NCBI GenBank assembly: GCA_032821775.1 | Contig: JAVLRN010000005.1 | Span: 62,001-126,000 of the forward strand | Origin: Sanguinoderma infundibulare | Taxonomy: Eukaryota; Basidiomycota; Agaricomycetes; Polyporales; Polyporaceae | Direction: 5' to 3' | Length of the DNA: 64,000 nt | Shown here: positions 10,010 to 21,397 of the stretch, piece after piece | Layout: every line of letters starts with the position of its first letter | Numbering within the stretch: the first letter of the stretch is position 1 | The notes under the pieces: model-generated | Database searches by the model: none | What the model was told of the DNA's origin: nothing | The model's input: only the letters and a program-made list of their open reading frames with translations | Position numbers and translations under genes: made by a program

Positions 10010-12147
10010 ATGTCATCGTTCAATATCCACAAAGCTCTCCCCCTGGATGGTGCGTCCAACTGTGTTCCCAATCACCGCGAGCCTGATTTAATGGTGACCT
10101 TGGTGCAGGGGACCCTACGTTCGCCGATGGCTTGGTCGCCGCGCAAGACTCTAGGAATACGTTCATCATCACTTTCCCTAATGTTGAATACATGCCGGAG
10201 ATCGTCCAGGGGATTGTCGACATTGTTCTTCGTTCAGATGGGAAGTATGGCCCTGTCGATCCAATACAGTGGCCCCAAATTTTCACTCAGAGATATTCAT
10301 ACCTCGCTGCTCTGCCAAAATGGGTCGGAGAAGACCATCCTTGGGCTCCGATGTTCCTTTCCCCGGGCCCCGAAGACTTTGTCGTGCTGTCCGGCACTAC
10401 TGTCACCGCATTCGGCTTACTCTCCACCGCCTTCGTGAATCCGCTCTGCGACTTAGTAACCCAGATGTTGAAGAATGTTGTGAGCTATCTTGCCGGCAGG
10501 CAAGCTAAAGAGTGCGAAGATCTCCATTGGCATGAGTTGGCTATGCGCCATGCCCTCAGTCGCCTCTGTCTCATGCCGGCCACCTTTCCGGACCAGATTC
10601 TCCAGGTCGCCGAACTCCAGCGCCATTGGTTATTGTCCGCGGGCTATCTGGAGTACCAACGAAGGATGTTCAAGGCGCTGACTGGGGGCGACTTCACGTG
10701 CAAAACCCTCCCCCTGATGGGAGCGTGGACGTCGGACCCTCAGACGGTCCAGCTGCTTCTCGACGCCAACATCCCAGTCTGGTTCGTTCGTCATCACCAT
10801 CTTCTTCATGATGGCATCTGTGTCCAGCATTGCACCTCTTGTGTATCGTCATCGACCCTGTGCAAGGAGTATTTCCCTGGCACCGATACCCCCGTATTCC
10901 AAGGACTAGCCAGCGAGTCTCATCTCAGCACGATGATGCAAGGTGGACACGGCTATCTGGATATCTCTCGCCAGCCATCTGCCCGAATTTTCAGTTGGGA
11001 GGACTATGCTGCGCCCATGTCGAACAGGGACGCGAAGTCCGTGGTGCATGTCACAGGCTCCGGCAGCCGTTCGCCGGCCGTCCACGGTCCATCCACTTCT
11101 GACGGTGGCCACATCGCCCCTCCGGCCCGGTTCCATCCCAAGCCATGTGAGTTTTCCCATTCTCTTCGAGACTGTTAGACCATCAAATCTGACTGCATTC
11201 CAATAGACGAACTGCACTGTAAAACGATCCCCCATCCGTCCCAAATCCGGGGCCGCGACAAGTTTGTGGAGTTCGTGCACAAGTGGATGCCGCCCCCCGT
11301 TTTGACGTGAAAGGAGGCTCTATTGGCCGTAGATCGATCCATGCAAGCCCGCCCTGCTAATGACCAGTGGGGATACTGGATCCCGGAGCCTGCTTTGCTC
11401 TTAGGACCCAAGGATGACATTCGACTTCGGCGGTATGTGACAAATTGGCTTCGGGCCCGTCCGATTTGGCTCTACCTCCTCCACGTCCCTGAATCGGGAG
11501 CAACCAAGGTCCCCCCCCAATTTTGGAGATCATTCCTGAATGGAGTACCTGACGATCCTACGACCCTCACGCAATGCGGCAAGCGTGTCTTCGAGATCAG
11601 GAACGTGTTTGGTACAGTGTTTAGAGACGACCAATTTGTGCTCGACACCGATGAAGACGTCGAATGGCATGGGCATGTCATTCGAGAGGTGACCGAGAAC
11701 ATCACCTCCAAGGTCATTTGGGAGGTTTTTGAACTGGGATTCCAGTATGAGTTCTTGGCATTGGATCGTTTCCTGAGACCCTTCGGATCGGGATCTCGTC
11801 CCGAGGAGACTGACCGCGAGGAGCTCTTGTGCCAAGTTTTCCCGGGAGCCTGGTTGCGCGTGGTGGACAGTCTTCCGAATGCCGAAACGCCGGCTCTTTT
11901 CGCACCGGTACTGCAACGTTGGGTGTCCGCCCTGAACGCCTTTCAGAATGTGCTTAAGCGATGGCCGGGCTGCCCACCTGCCGTTACGTCGGCTACTCCA
12001 CTCCAGCAGACTGACCCGGATGAAAAGATTACAGAGTTAGAGAGTCGACTTGCCTCGTTCTATGTTGATACGTTCTTCTTGTGCTCCGGTCGTGCTCCTT
12101 TCATTCCGCATTTGTATCCCACAAATAGTCGTCCGCAATGGTATTAG
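10010..12147 (+). pseudogene. KDZ-element accessory protein of unknown function, one in-frame TGA
   Basis: Exons 10010-10049, 10109-11146 and 11207-12147 join in phase through introns of 59 and 60 nt. The protein would be about 670 residues. It starts MSSFNIHKALPLDGDP, continues through an alpha-helical middle (VAELQRHWLLSAGYLEYQRR) and a LLDANIPVWFVRHHH segment, and ends near FIPHLYPTNSRPQWY. This shape matches an uncharacterised protein family that recurs beside KDZ transposases in basidiomycetes (recalled, not searched). A TGA at 11308-11310 interrupts an otherwise open frame just inside exon 3 and could derive from CGA. No catalytic motif is visible. It lies 270 bp upstream of the transposase on the same strand. 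The gene may be a recent pseudogene, or the stop may be a sequence error. Confidence 0.6.
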
Positions 12148-12416
12148 CGCGTGTGTTTCATGTCTGGCGTTATGATAGACCCATGTTGTGTTTCAAGGTG
12201 AGTCGGCATGACACATGGGCATTTGGTGAGAGCGACCTCATCCCCAGAACTTCACGCTGCGAGGGCGCTCAGATTGTTCGGATCTTCGGGAAGCTCGGAT
12301 GAAAGAGGTAATGCTCATGCTGGGCGGTTGGGTGGGATGGCCGCCCCTTGGTCTGTGTTCTGGTATCCTGAGCTTCTGTGGTCAGACTCATCCTGTGTAT
12401 CCTGGTGCGAACTTCC

Positions 12417-15400
12417 ATGCGTGGTCTCAAACAAGTCAAGAGGTCATGGCAACACAAGTCTCGCATTTCGACACCTGGGAGGCCCAAGCTGAAGTTCGAC
12501 ACCTGTCATGACACCTTCACATGTTCGAGTGGCGGTCTGATCCAGACAGACCACCGTGTGGAGGCAGAAGTGGTAGAAACTGATAGTGGCGTGTCATCGT
12601 ACAAACAACCTCGCATTGACACTGAGGACGATTGTCCCCCACTGCCTCCTGCATCCTCATCGAGCGTCACCCCAGAAAGTTCTACTTCCATCGGCAACAA
12701 CATCACCAGTTCATATGGAAGTCTTTCCCCTATGTCCCGATGCCCTGATGATACGGAGCGAATCACCACACTGAGTGCGATGACGGAGCAACCTTTGCCG
12801 AATACGAAGTGCGACCTCCACATGTCAAAGTCAAACCCATCCAGATCAAAGGTATGTTGTTGCCGGCTGCGCCTGGTAAGCAAACCATTCATGGCTCCAC
12901 AGAAGAATGCGGAGAAGCGACTGCGGGAATGGGAGCCTCACTTCCCCAAACTGTTGGCAGGCATGCTGTGTATCGAAGCCCACCCCCTCATCCCTGGCAA
13001 CAATTGCCAATCTTGCGGTGCAGAGAGGGCAGCGATCGCGTGCTGCTATGAGTGCATGGATTCGCCTGCTCTCTGCGAGGCCTGCATCGTCAAGCAGCAC
13101 ATCCACCATCCTTTCCATTGGATCCAGTGGTGGAACGGAAAATACTTCGTCCAGATGGATCTCGTCGAGCTTGGGTATGTACGGTGGCTGGGGCACCAGG
13201 GCCGACCCTGCCCGGAGCGTGTGCGTGGCAATGAAACGGCGTTGGAGTTCATCGTTGTGCATACGAACGGGATCCATCAGTGCCACATTCAGCCTTGTGC
13301 CTGTGCGGGGTGTCCCCCTCTCCTTGACCAAGCCATGAACGCCCACCTCTTCCCGGGCACGGTCACCCTCCCTCGCACACTGTTCACTTACGAGGTCCTG
13401 TAGGATGCCCATCTCGACGTGCTTACATCCAAAAAGTCCTCCCATGACTACATGCGCAAGGTGGACCGTAAAATGAAGCGCAAAGGCAAGGTGAGCATCA
13501 CTCTTTGACCAACCTGCGGGGAGTCATCTGACTTTGATGGACTCCAGCGACGATATCACGAGTTCAATGTCATCTTCCGCATCTGGAAACATCTACAGAT
13601 GGTCAAGCGGTCTTGTTCCTGCCATGGCATCAAATACCCTAACCAGAGAGAGGATCTCATCACTGTCCCCTGCTTCGCTTGTCCGTGGCCAGGTGTCAAC
13701 CTGCCTGACGACTGGGAGGATATGGAGCCAGAGCTCAGGTGAGTACTTTTATCACGTGTGCAGGGGGTGTTAGTATCTGGGGTGTCAACCTAACCATGCT
13801 CTGGCAGATACCTCTTCCGCATCTTCATGGGTGCCGATGGCAATCACACCCTGCATAAGAAATCCAAACGCGATGATAAGACCGATTACAGTCTATCCAA
13901 GGGTCGTGCTTTCTTTGCGGATGCGGAGAAGATGTCCACGTTCGCTAAGAAGACATCTAAGGACCGCACCGTGGTATGTATGCCCCGTCCACTGCGTGGG
14001 TCAGAATGACTGACCTCGAGTTCCTCTCAGATACAGACATGTAGTGGTTTCAAGGTGACACGATCTCAGCGCGCAGGCAAGTTCCGTAACATGGATATCA
14101 GTGATATTGTGGCGATCACCTGTCTTCGGCACAGCTGCTTCTTTTTGAGAGCGATAGTGGACCTGGTCGGAAATGAGCAGTACATCGCAATTCCAAGTCC
14201 ATGAGTGGCTTTGACTTACTCAACAAAGGTTCCATCTTGTCGATCTGGCGATGTCCGGAGCATTGGAGAGGGCCAAGAAACTCCTTGAATGGCTCCTCAG
14301 CTATGACGTAGGCTGCACGTACCTGGTTGGCATGCTGAATCGATGGGACGAGTGGGACCTACCTCCGGAGATGCGCAAGATCGTGGCTTGCATAAAGGTG
14401 CTCCTCCCCCAGCTGCACATGTTGACCCACAAGAAAGAGTGCCAGGTCGACTTCGCCATGTGTTACAAGAATGGAGTAGGGCACAGCAATGGAGAGACGG
14501 TCGAGATCGCGTGGTTCATCCTCCAGGAGATTGGTCGCAGCATGCGGGAGATAAATGGTGGGGCTCGTCATAACGCCATTTCAGACAGCATCAACGGATA
14601 CAACTGGGACAAGATGGTGGGAATGGGTGCGTTCGTCTTTGCCAGTGTAGTGATGGCGATGCTGATGGGATCGTAGCTGACTATCTGGCCCACAAACTGC
14701 CAAAGAAGCTGGTCTTGCAACTGGACCAGGCTGTCGACTTTGCTGGACTCACGTACGCGGCGGGGCCTGATCTGGTCTGTGAATGGGCTCAGCTGGACAT
14801 CGAGGATCAGCCATTCACCCCGGGAGACTATCGCACGCGTGTAGAAGCGAGACTGGCCACGCACAGAAGCGTTTACATTTTAGATCAAAGCAAAGGTATG
14901 TGTTTAGTGGAATTTTGGGAGCGCCACATCTTGACCCAAGCTCCAGTACCATCGGAGGCCTCGGAGTACGAAAAGCTGATCAGCGAAGCAAAGAAAGATG
15001 CCATCACTGCGAACATGGACAAGGCAGTAGGGGACATTGCATCAACCAAATGCAAGGGTGTTTCGGAGAGGCCACTCACACAGGCAGAGGTCGCATTCAT
15101 CAAGTTCGGAATACAGATCTCCCGCGAACAGTATGTGTGGCTTGTCTGATAAGGAAGTCGCAGATTAACACACTATTTTGTGCAGGGTGTCAGTCAAGTC
15201 GCGGATAGATGTCTTCCAACAGGCCCGCGCCGGTCGGGGGACGTCTATGGACAACACCAGGGGACTGCGTTCTGCACGGGCAACCCTACGGGAACGCATC
15301 AACAAGTTCTGTGGGCAGCAGGGTGGCATGATGCCCCATCTAGAGGATGCGCTCATCGTAGAGGAGGTGGACGACGACAGCGATGAAGACGACGAGCAGG

Positions 15401-16596
15401 ACTCCACCAACCCCACGGAGGATGAGGACGAGGAGGATATTGGTCGACTTTCGAAGCAGGGACCTGAGTTGGAGACCCTCGCCCTGCCTTCCGACCTTAG
15501 CGACAAGGTGTTCCGTGTGGCACGCTGCACCGGGTTGGGCTTGGCTGAGCTCAAGATCCGGCTAGGTATGGCGTACGACCAGATCGCAACATTAAAGGAG
15601 GCCATCAACCGCAAGTCCGCGACTGTCTCATCGAAACGGAAGCACGCTCGCGGTCAGAAGGACAACATGGTGGCCAACAATCACATCACCACCGTCCAGG
15701 TCGAGATCAATCGTCTGGCATGTCAGTACAATGACAACTTCACGCGTATGAACTCTTTGTGCACCTTACTTGGGAGTGTCTCCGTGTCAGCCTCCATGCC
15801 AATGTCTCTGAAAAGGATTGACATCACCAAGGATCTTGGGGTCAGCCCCCCCAACACGATGAATCAGACATCCAATGTGGGAGGTTTCCACCTACAAGAC
15901 CGGCATTCGCTTGGGGACCATAACGTGGTAGGGTCCTGGATTTTTCACATCGTGCCTCCAGACGATGGGGCGAAGGAGGCGCAGGAGCAATGGGAACAAG
16001 AAGGTAAGTGCATTATGACCTGGTGAAACGAACGTATGATGTCTGATGATTGACCCAGCCCAGCGTGTGCAGTGGTTCCGGTCTCGGGCCAATCTCGCCC
16101 GCACGAACGAGGAGGTGAATCTTATCCTGGGCGAATCCCGGTTTCTCCACAACGGCTTCAGCTTCGCGAGCGAGGAATGGTGTCGGAGGGAGGATGCCCC
16201 CGAACCTTACACCTCGCGGGGGGCGACCGCCTACGCCAGAGAGAAGAGCGACATGTTCAAGCGGATGAGTTTGGAGTGTGCGTCGGTGATCAGGTCAGTA
16301 TGGGAGAAGCACCATACATCAATGTCGCAAGATGTGGATCGCAAGGATGCGTATGAGGTCACCCAGAAGGGGCTTAATATGTCAGACAATACTTGGAACT
16401 ACGGTGTGGTGAGTGTGCTTTTTTGGGTCATATGGTCACTGATTCGCTGTGATGTCAGTCTATCAAACTTCTGGTGATGCTCGCCCGGGAGAACGAGGCC
16501 GCGGAACTTGCTACTCAAGGAAAGGCGTCCCGCGCCAGTAACAGGAAAGCTGGTAAACGTACTTGGGACGAGGCTATGATGGCTATTAAGATGTGA
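12417..16596 (+). CDS. CxC2-containing KDZ transposase (one in-frame TAG)
   Basis: Ten exons join in phase: 12417-12851, 12903-13490, 13548-13738, 13808-13973, 14031-14179, 14229-14626, 14677-15130, 15186-16003, 16059-16408 and 16459-16596, giving about 1228 residues. A 45-nt GTATGT...CCAAG stretch in exon 7 could be an eleventh intron. Domains: a Ser-rich N-terminus; a CxC2 cysteine cluster (NNCQSCGAERAAIACCYEC and DSPALCEACIVKQHIHH, about residues 175-215); the KDZ RNase-H-like core with candidate acidic residues in IFMGADGNHTLHKKSKR, AIVDLVGNEQ and GHSNGETVEIAW; and an acidic segment followed by a helical C-terminus. It catalyses DNA transposition of the element. A TAG at 13401-13403 interrupts the frame about 340 codons in. 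Everything downstream remains open, so it is a young nonsense change or an error. The stop codon lies about 180 bp from the right TIR. Confidence 0.85.
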
Positions 16597-16778
16597 TAAA
16601 ATATACACTTCGTTTGCTTTGGTTTGAAGATAGATGCCGCATAAATGAGTGAACATCAAGATGGGTGGTAAATACCTCCCACATGCACCCCGCCCGGGCC
16701 GTGCCCAGTGGGAAACAGGCCGCCATATCCCAATACTGGGCACCAAATATGGCCGACTGGTGCCAACGACCATCTTTG

Positions 16779-16933
16779 CTTTCCCCTCCCTAGCGACCAC
16801 TATCCCTGCGCTGAGAGCTGATGCAGACTCAGGCAGGGCGACGTTCTGCGCGCAGAGCAGGCCTTCTGGTGCAGAAGGCGGACCTCTGCAGGAATGTTTC
16901 ACACCCCCATCTCCTCTGACCGCATTCTACCCT
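16779..16933 (-). repeat. Right terminal inverted repeat of the KDZ element
   Basis: This is the inverted counterpart of 1-160. It begins about 180 bp after the transposase stop codon. Its outer limit is uncertain because the left partner is cut by the window edge, so bases beyond 16933 could still belong to the repeat. Confidence 0.75.
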
Positions 16934-18107
16934 CGACACACATTCGCGATGCGGGTGCTGTCAGGTGTGCCCGTCTGGGCTCCCCCTCTCAACGTGCATA
17001 TATTGAACCTGACCACGATAAGTAAGTGAATTGCAGCTTTTTGTGACACGTACTGAACGTATTGTCTTGGTTAGAACGCAACGGGTATTTCGAACTGGCA
17101 AGGCCGGAGTGTGGTGAGGTTTTCCTGTGGAGGACCTGTGGGCTGACGACGAGGGAACCGTCGAGGAGGAGGGCGAAGAGGTCCAGGTGTGGGAGATGGA
17201 TCAGGATGGACACTGGGTCAAGGGTCTCAGGGGCGACGACGACGAATGGGAGTCTGCGGAGGAGGAGGATCTGGACGAGGTGATGGAGGATGCGATGGAC
17301 CATGTCGATGGCGAGGCTGGCAAAGGTGAGTGGTCTCCATCCGCGGACATGGTCATTCCATCATTGCATGTCGAGACGCCAATGGTTGTCGACTTTGTCC
17401 CGCCAACGGCAGACTCAGGCGCATCGAACGCCTAATTATTTGATTGTAACCAGGAGACCTGTACATATGCCCACTGGAGGAGCCCCCAGTGAGTGATTTA
17501 CATTTCTGGTTATTGGCCACACTCGCGTAAGTCCTCCTGGCCCTCGCGTCCTCGCGCACCGCCTACCACACCGTGCTGACCTCGCACATCCATTGTCGCC
17601 ACGTTGCGTGCACCCGCAGCCCTCCAGGTGTGGACGGATGTCCCGCAGCCCCAAATTGTGTCCACCGTTTCCCCAACGCCGCACGCATCCACCTTCCCTA
17701 TTACCGACACTCGCTTGCAGATGTCCCGTCCAGTTCACCCTTCCAGCCACCTCGAAGTCAATTCATTTCATGCCACCACCTCTACAACCTTGCTGGCCGA
17801 TGTCCTGAAAGGGGTCCCACTGTTCAGTTAGCATTCTCTCATGTGCCACGACCCCACCATCCTCGCAGGCCTCGACACATCGCAGGCGTAGATTGACGGT
17901 GAGCGACATTGAGGAGGGGCGACCGCTGAAGGGCCGCCCAATTTCGTGCCGCCCACGGGAGCCTGCAGGTAAGTTGGCATGCTGTCCAGTTGTTACAGTG
18001 AGGCCCGACTGCTGATGGCGATGGATCTTGCTAGCGACATTTAGCAAGGCTTGTACCAGGGGGTCAGGAGGTAGTCGTGCAAGAGCCTGCATGAGGCATG
18101 GGGGATG

Positions 18108-18180
18108 GGGAGAGGGGGAGAGGGGAAGAGGGGGAGAGGGGGAGAGGGGGAGAGGGGGAGAGGGGGAGAGGGGGAGGAGG
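18108..18180. repeat. Purine microsatellite (GGGGGAGA-type)
   Basis: Tandem gagaggggga units form a nearly pure purine tract on the plus strand. It creates spurious Pro/Ser-rich open frames on the minus strand. Confidence 0.9.
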
Positions 18181-18325
18181 AACGACTCCCTGTTGGTGTA
18201 TATAGAATTGCTATGATGGGGCTTGTTTACCCTTTGTCTGATGTTGTCACGTGACGACTTCAAGTCCCGTGTATTTCCGGCCATCATGGCTAGCTTCGTA
18301 TTGACCACAGTGACTGCGCCTTACC

Positions 18326-18545
18326 TGGGCATGTCCTAGGAGAAGTGCCGGTGTCCAGTCTAGGGCCACGGGTGACCAGGAGACTGCCGGCAGGGGGCAT
18401 GTACCCGTGTGCGGGGGTGACGTACGTGCGGGCGGGGGTGACGTACCCGTACTGTCAAGGTTGGATGGGGATACATATTGCGACGTCGGGGTAAGAGATC
18501 ACACAGTTGTATGTAGGCAACCAAAAATACTGATATATCCTGGCT
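18326..18545 (+). repeat. Dispersed direct repeat, copy 1
   Basis: This copy resembles 19275-19485 at roughly 75-80% by eye. Shared blocks include taggagaagtgcc near its start and gagatcacacagt near its end, followed by similar ...gat-gta-tttgg-like sequence. It may be a diverged transposon or LTR fragment. Confidence 0.6.
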
Positions 18546-19274
18546 ATTCCGGATCACATCTGGTAGAGGGTCTTTGGGACATATCTACTCTGATCTGTCG
18601 TTGGTCACACTCCAGAGCGAAGAGTCGGGAGCCCGCGGTGCTCAGCCCGCGGTGCTCAGCCCTCGCTGAAGAAGAAGCCGAGGACGAAGCCATTGAGAAT
18701 GAAGTAACATCACTTTCAAATGCTCTACCTTGTCACATTTTCCCCAGATGTTTACCGCTTCCCAATGTTTTCCGTGAAGGTGTTCCGCATCAGGGAGCTC
18801 AATGTTCCGATTGTGATCCAAAGCTCAGATCAACAACTGGTTGATGTGTTCCACACCACAGTCAGAAGATTCAGCTCCCAGATGCGCAATGTCTTGACGG
18901 AAAGTATTGAAAAGCGCATATACAACTGTGAAAAAAGTGGCTAGATAGATCAATTGCAAGTGATGCTACCTTGTCTCTTGTGCTTCACCGCCTGCAAGAC
19001 TGGCCTACTTGACACCGTGGTTGACGTGCCCCCCAACAACAGATTCGGGGCCCTATTGCTGCTTGAGTAACTGCAGAACGACGATGGCATGAATGTCATT
19101 TCAAACGGTGGGCCGGCATTGGCGGTGCTTGTTGGCACGACATTTTAGATCTGACTGTCTTTGTGTTGCTAGGTTTCACAGATCAGAGCGCACTGCTCAA
19201 GCGCGAACTCGCATGTTGTCAGGGGCAGATGAAGAACATGTCTGCACTACCCGTTCTCTTCGAGTTGCGCACAT

Positions 19275-19485
19275 TTGGGCACATGCTAGGAGAAGTGCCA
19301 GTGTCGAGTTTGGGGCCTCAGTTGACGGGGAGACTGCGGGTGGGGGACACGTACTGTTACTCTCACAGTTGGAGGGGGCTGAGGCATATCGGCTGGTGCG
19401 AATGGTGCAGAGGATGTACATATTGCGATGTCGGGGTGAGAGATCACACAGTGGTATATGCGCGATGACGAAGACTGATGTATTT
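19275..19485 (+). repeat. Dispersed direct repeat, copy 2
   Basis: This is the direct partner of 18326-18545, about 950 bp downstream. No coding sequence between the two copies is recognisable as retroelement protein, so an LTR pair is not demonstrated. Confidence 0.6.
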
Positions 19486-19685
19486 GGACTATGGGGTAGA
19501 ACTACCCCTGACTGTGAATCAGGCGGGCGACGTGATGCGAAAAACTGGGACACAGTGGGGCTACGACAATACTTGTAGAAGAACATGCTGGAAGGGGAGC
19601 TACGACCTGTGGTGGAGGGTAAGAATGTGTGGGGTGCTTCTGAGTGAAGACAGATGTATGGATTGGCACAGTGGGAGAGGTGTCC

Positions 19686-20843
19686 CTACTTGCGCAGTCT
19701 CTGGGGGGCTTGCTTTTTGGTCGTTTTGGGCAACCCCTGGCGGCGAGGGTGAGTCCAGCAGAATCTCATGGCGGGCAAGGGAAGTGACTTACGCGCATGC
19801 GTATGTTTGCCTTTCCCCCAGAATCGGAGTCGGAGGGGGAGGAATCACCTACATATTCGTCGTCGTCACTTGGACATGGTCTCTTGTGTGCCTTGGCGCT
19901 CTTGGGCGATACCTGGCAGTGAAGGTGAGCTAAGGGCAATCTGATATGAGGGAAGCAGAGAGACTTACGTGCTTCCGTTTCTTGGCCTTAGTTTTGGACG
20001 TGGAGGCCTCGCTCTCGGAGCTAGCCTGGGCAGCATCACCCTCATCCTCCTCACCCTCATCCTCCTTGTCCTCATCCTTCTGCTTGTCCTCATCCTCATC
20101 CTCGTCCTCATCCTCATCCTCGTCCTCATCCTCATCCTCATCCTCCTGCCCATCCTCTTCGGGTGAATCCTCCCCGGACTCATTGTCACCACCAATCGCC
20201 ACCTGTTCCTCGACCTGTTCGACCTCCACCTCATCGACCTCCAACCCGATGCCAAGAGCGCCAAGGATCATGTCGATCTTGTGGTCAATCTTGGAGATGT
20301 GCTCATCCTGTTGGGTGATGCACTTGTTGTGTTTCTCCATGACCATATAAACATCATGAAGGAGAACGGGGACATCAACATCCCCTTCGCGAGCGTATTG
20401 GTCTATGAAAGTTGAAGCTGTCAGTAGAGGTGGATAGAGGGGAGGGAGACGTACCCAACTGGCCGCTGCACTTCATCACAGACTTCTTCTGCATGCAGCG
20501 CACACAGCTGCGGGTATGGCGACGATACTTGCAATTTTCTGCCTCGCCTGCCCATGCACACTGGACGCAGGGCAGGCTGTCTTTTTCGAAGCGATCATGG
20601 TCGCGACTCTTCTTCTTCTGGGGGCGTCATTTCTTCTGGGGGTGCTGTTTCGTCCTGGGGCGCGACTTTGGCATTGGGGGCTGAAGTGTGAGGGGGAAGG
20701 GATTTGGGAGGCAGTGATGGTGGCCCGTTCGAAGAGGGTGGAGTGGGGCGAAGGAGGAGAGCTGCCTTCTTATTACTGAGAGGCACCTCCCGCAGCATGC
20801 GACTGAGAAGGGCAGAGGGACCTCCGCCCTTCTTGACATGCAT
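19686..20843 (-). CDS. Cys-cluster protein with acidic repeat, paralogue A (frameshifted)
   Basis: The minus-strand model starts at ATG 20843 (MHVKKGGGPSALLSR) with a Pro-rich N-terminus. A cysteine cluster follows: LPCVQCAWAGEAENCKYR and RSCVRCMQKKSVMKCSG, of the form CxxC...C...CxxC...C. An intron then joins a coiled-coil-like segment (HNKCITQQDEHISKIDHKI) and a long Glu/Asp repeat. Terminal exons follow: VSPKSAKAHKRPCPSDDDEY, and a basic GLPKTTKKQAPQRLRK ending at 19686. The N-terminal frame and the cysteine-cluster frame differ by one base near 20590-20600, so one frameshift or an unseen exon is needed. The cysteine spacing suggests zinc binding, seen in many uncharacterised basidiomycete proteins. 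It pairs with 21398-22646. Confidence 0.5.
20037..20147. repeat. TCATCC-type microsatellite encoding the Glu/Asp repeat of paralogue A
   Basis: Imperfect hexamer units of tcctca and tcctcg run through the coding region. On the minus strand they translate as alternating Glu and Asp. Such tracts expand and contract easily, so the repeat length is likely polymorphic. Confidence 0.85.
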
Positions 20844-21397
20844 TGAACTATGCCGGAACTAGGGTGCGTCACTGCGGCAGACTGCAATGGTACTTAGTCA
20901 GCCTGGGGGACAGGACTTCCTTTTGCATACACTTGGAGGGTGCAGGTGGAGATATCTGACGTGAGGTCATTGACAGCGGTCTCTGGACAAATGCACATGC
21001 TCCATCTCTGTGTCCGCACGATTGAAGCCGGTTGCGCTGGGCAGCGGGGTAGGTGCATGTGCAACGGGCCCCGAGTCGACAATCAGGGCAAGTTAGATTC
21101 ATGGCCGATTACTCTCCGCCAAGTGCTCGGTCGCTCGAAAGGTACGTATGCTATTCATATTTCTTGTAGACTGAGTGACACGATATTTATGCTCCTCACA
21201 ACAGACGACGACGTGTCTACCAAACTGACAACGAGTGTACAACGATGAGCATATCTGACAGAACACGAGCGCAGTCTAGAAACGATTTCCGTAACAGCTT
21301 ACAACCCCAAAGACAATGCATGCGACGCACTACGAGAATCAGATCAGCATGATGACGACGTAACGACGAGATACTGTTATGGGCATACCGTATTACG

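Larger units (their letters stand above)
1..16933. mobile_element. Composite KDZ DNA transposon with TET/JBP dioxygenase and accessory genes
   Basis: The interval is bounded by imperfect inverted repeats; the left one runs off the start of the window. Cargo in order: TET/JBP-like dioxygenase remnant (+), small unknown ORF (+), WFNNNR-motif gene (-), SIM-rich gene (-), unknown gene (+), CxC2-KDZ transposase (+). KDZ transposases are established DDE-type cut-and-paste enzymes, and basidiomycete TET/JBP genes are known to be linked with them. The inverted repeats, the transposase and the physical grouping are visible directly. That all genes move as one unit is inference, because the outer left end and any target-site duplication lie outside the window. 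Several genes carry frameshifts or in-frame stops, so this copy is probably not autonomous. The TIRs are only roughly 80% identical by eye, which suggests an old insertion. Confidence 0.75.
16934..19685. other. Gene-poor flank of the transposon with ORF fragments and repeats
   Basis: No complete gene is supported. An acidic open frame at 17127-17435 (EDLWADDEGTVEEEGEEVQV) with GT/AG-like edges could be an exon of a degraded gene. Another protein-like fragment lies at 18720-18944 (VKVFRIRELNVPIVIQSSD) and a third near 19163-19300. I could assign none of them to a family. Two diverged direct repeats and a purine microsatellite, annotated separately, occupy part of the stretch. Confidence 0.4.

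Noticed and set aside
1..16933. Repeat-induced point mutation in the ascomycete sense
   Set aside because: The changes are few and the element remains largely readable. Isolated C-to-T at CpG fits simple deamination better, and RIP is not established for most Agaricomycetes.
17127..17435. Acidic protein gene
   Set aside because: A single acidic open frame without a start context, partner exons or family match. It is kept only as a fragment.
18326..19485. LTR retrotransposon with paired LTRs
   Set aside because: No reverse transcriptase, integrase, primer-binding site or TG...CA ends were seen between or at the repeats.
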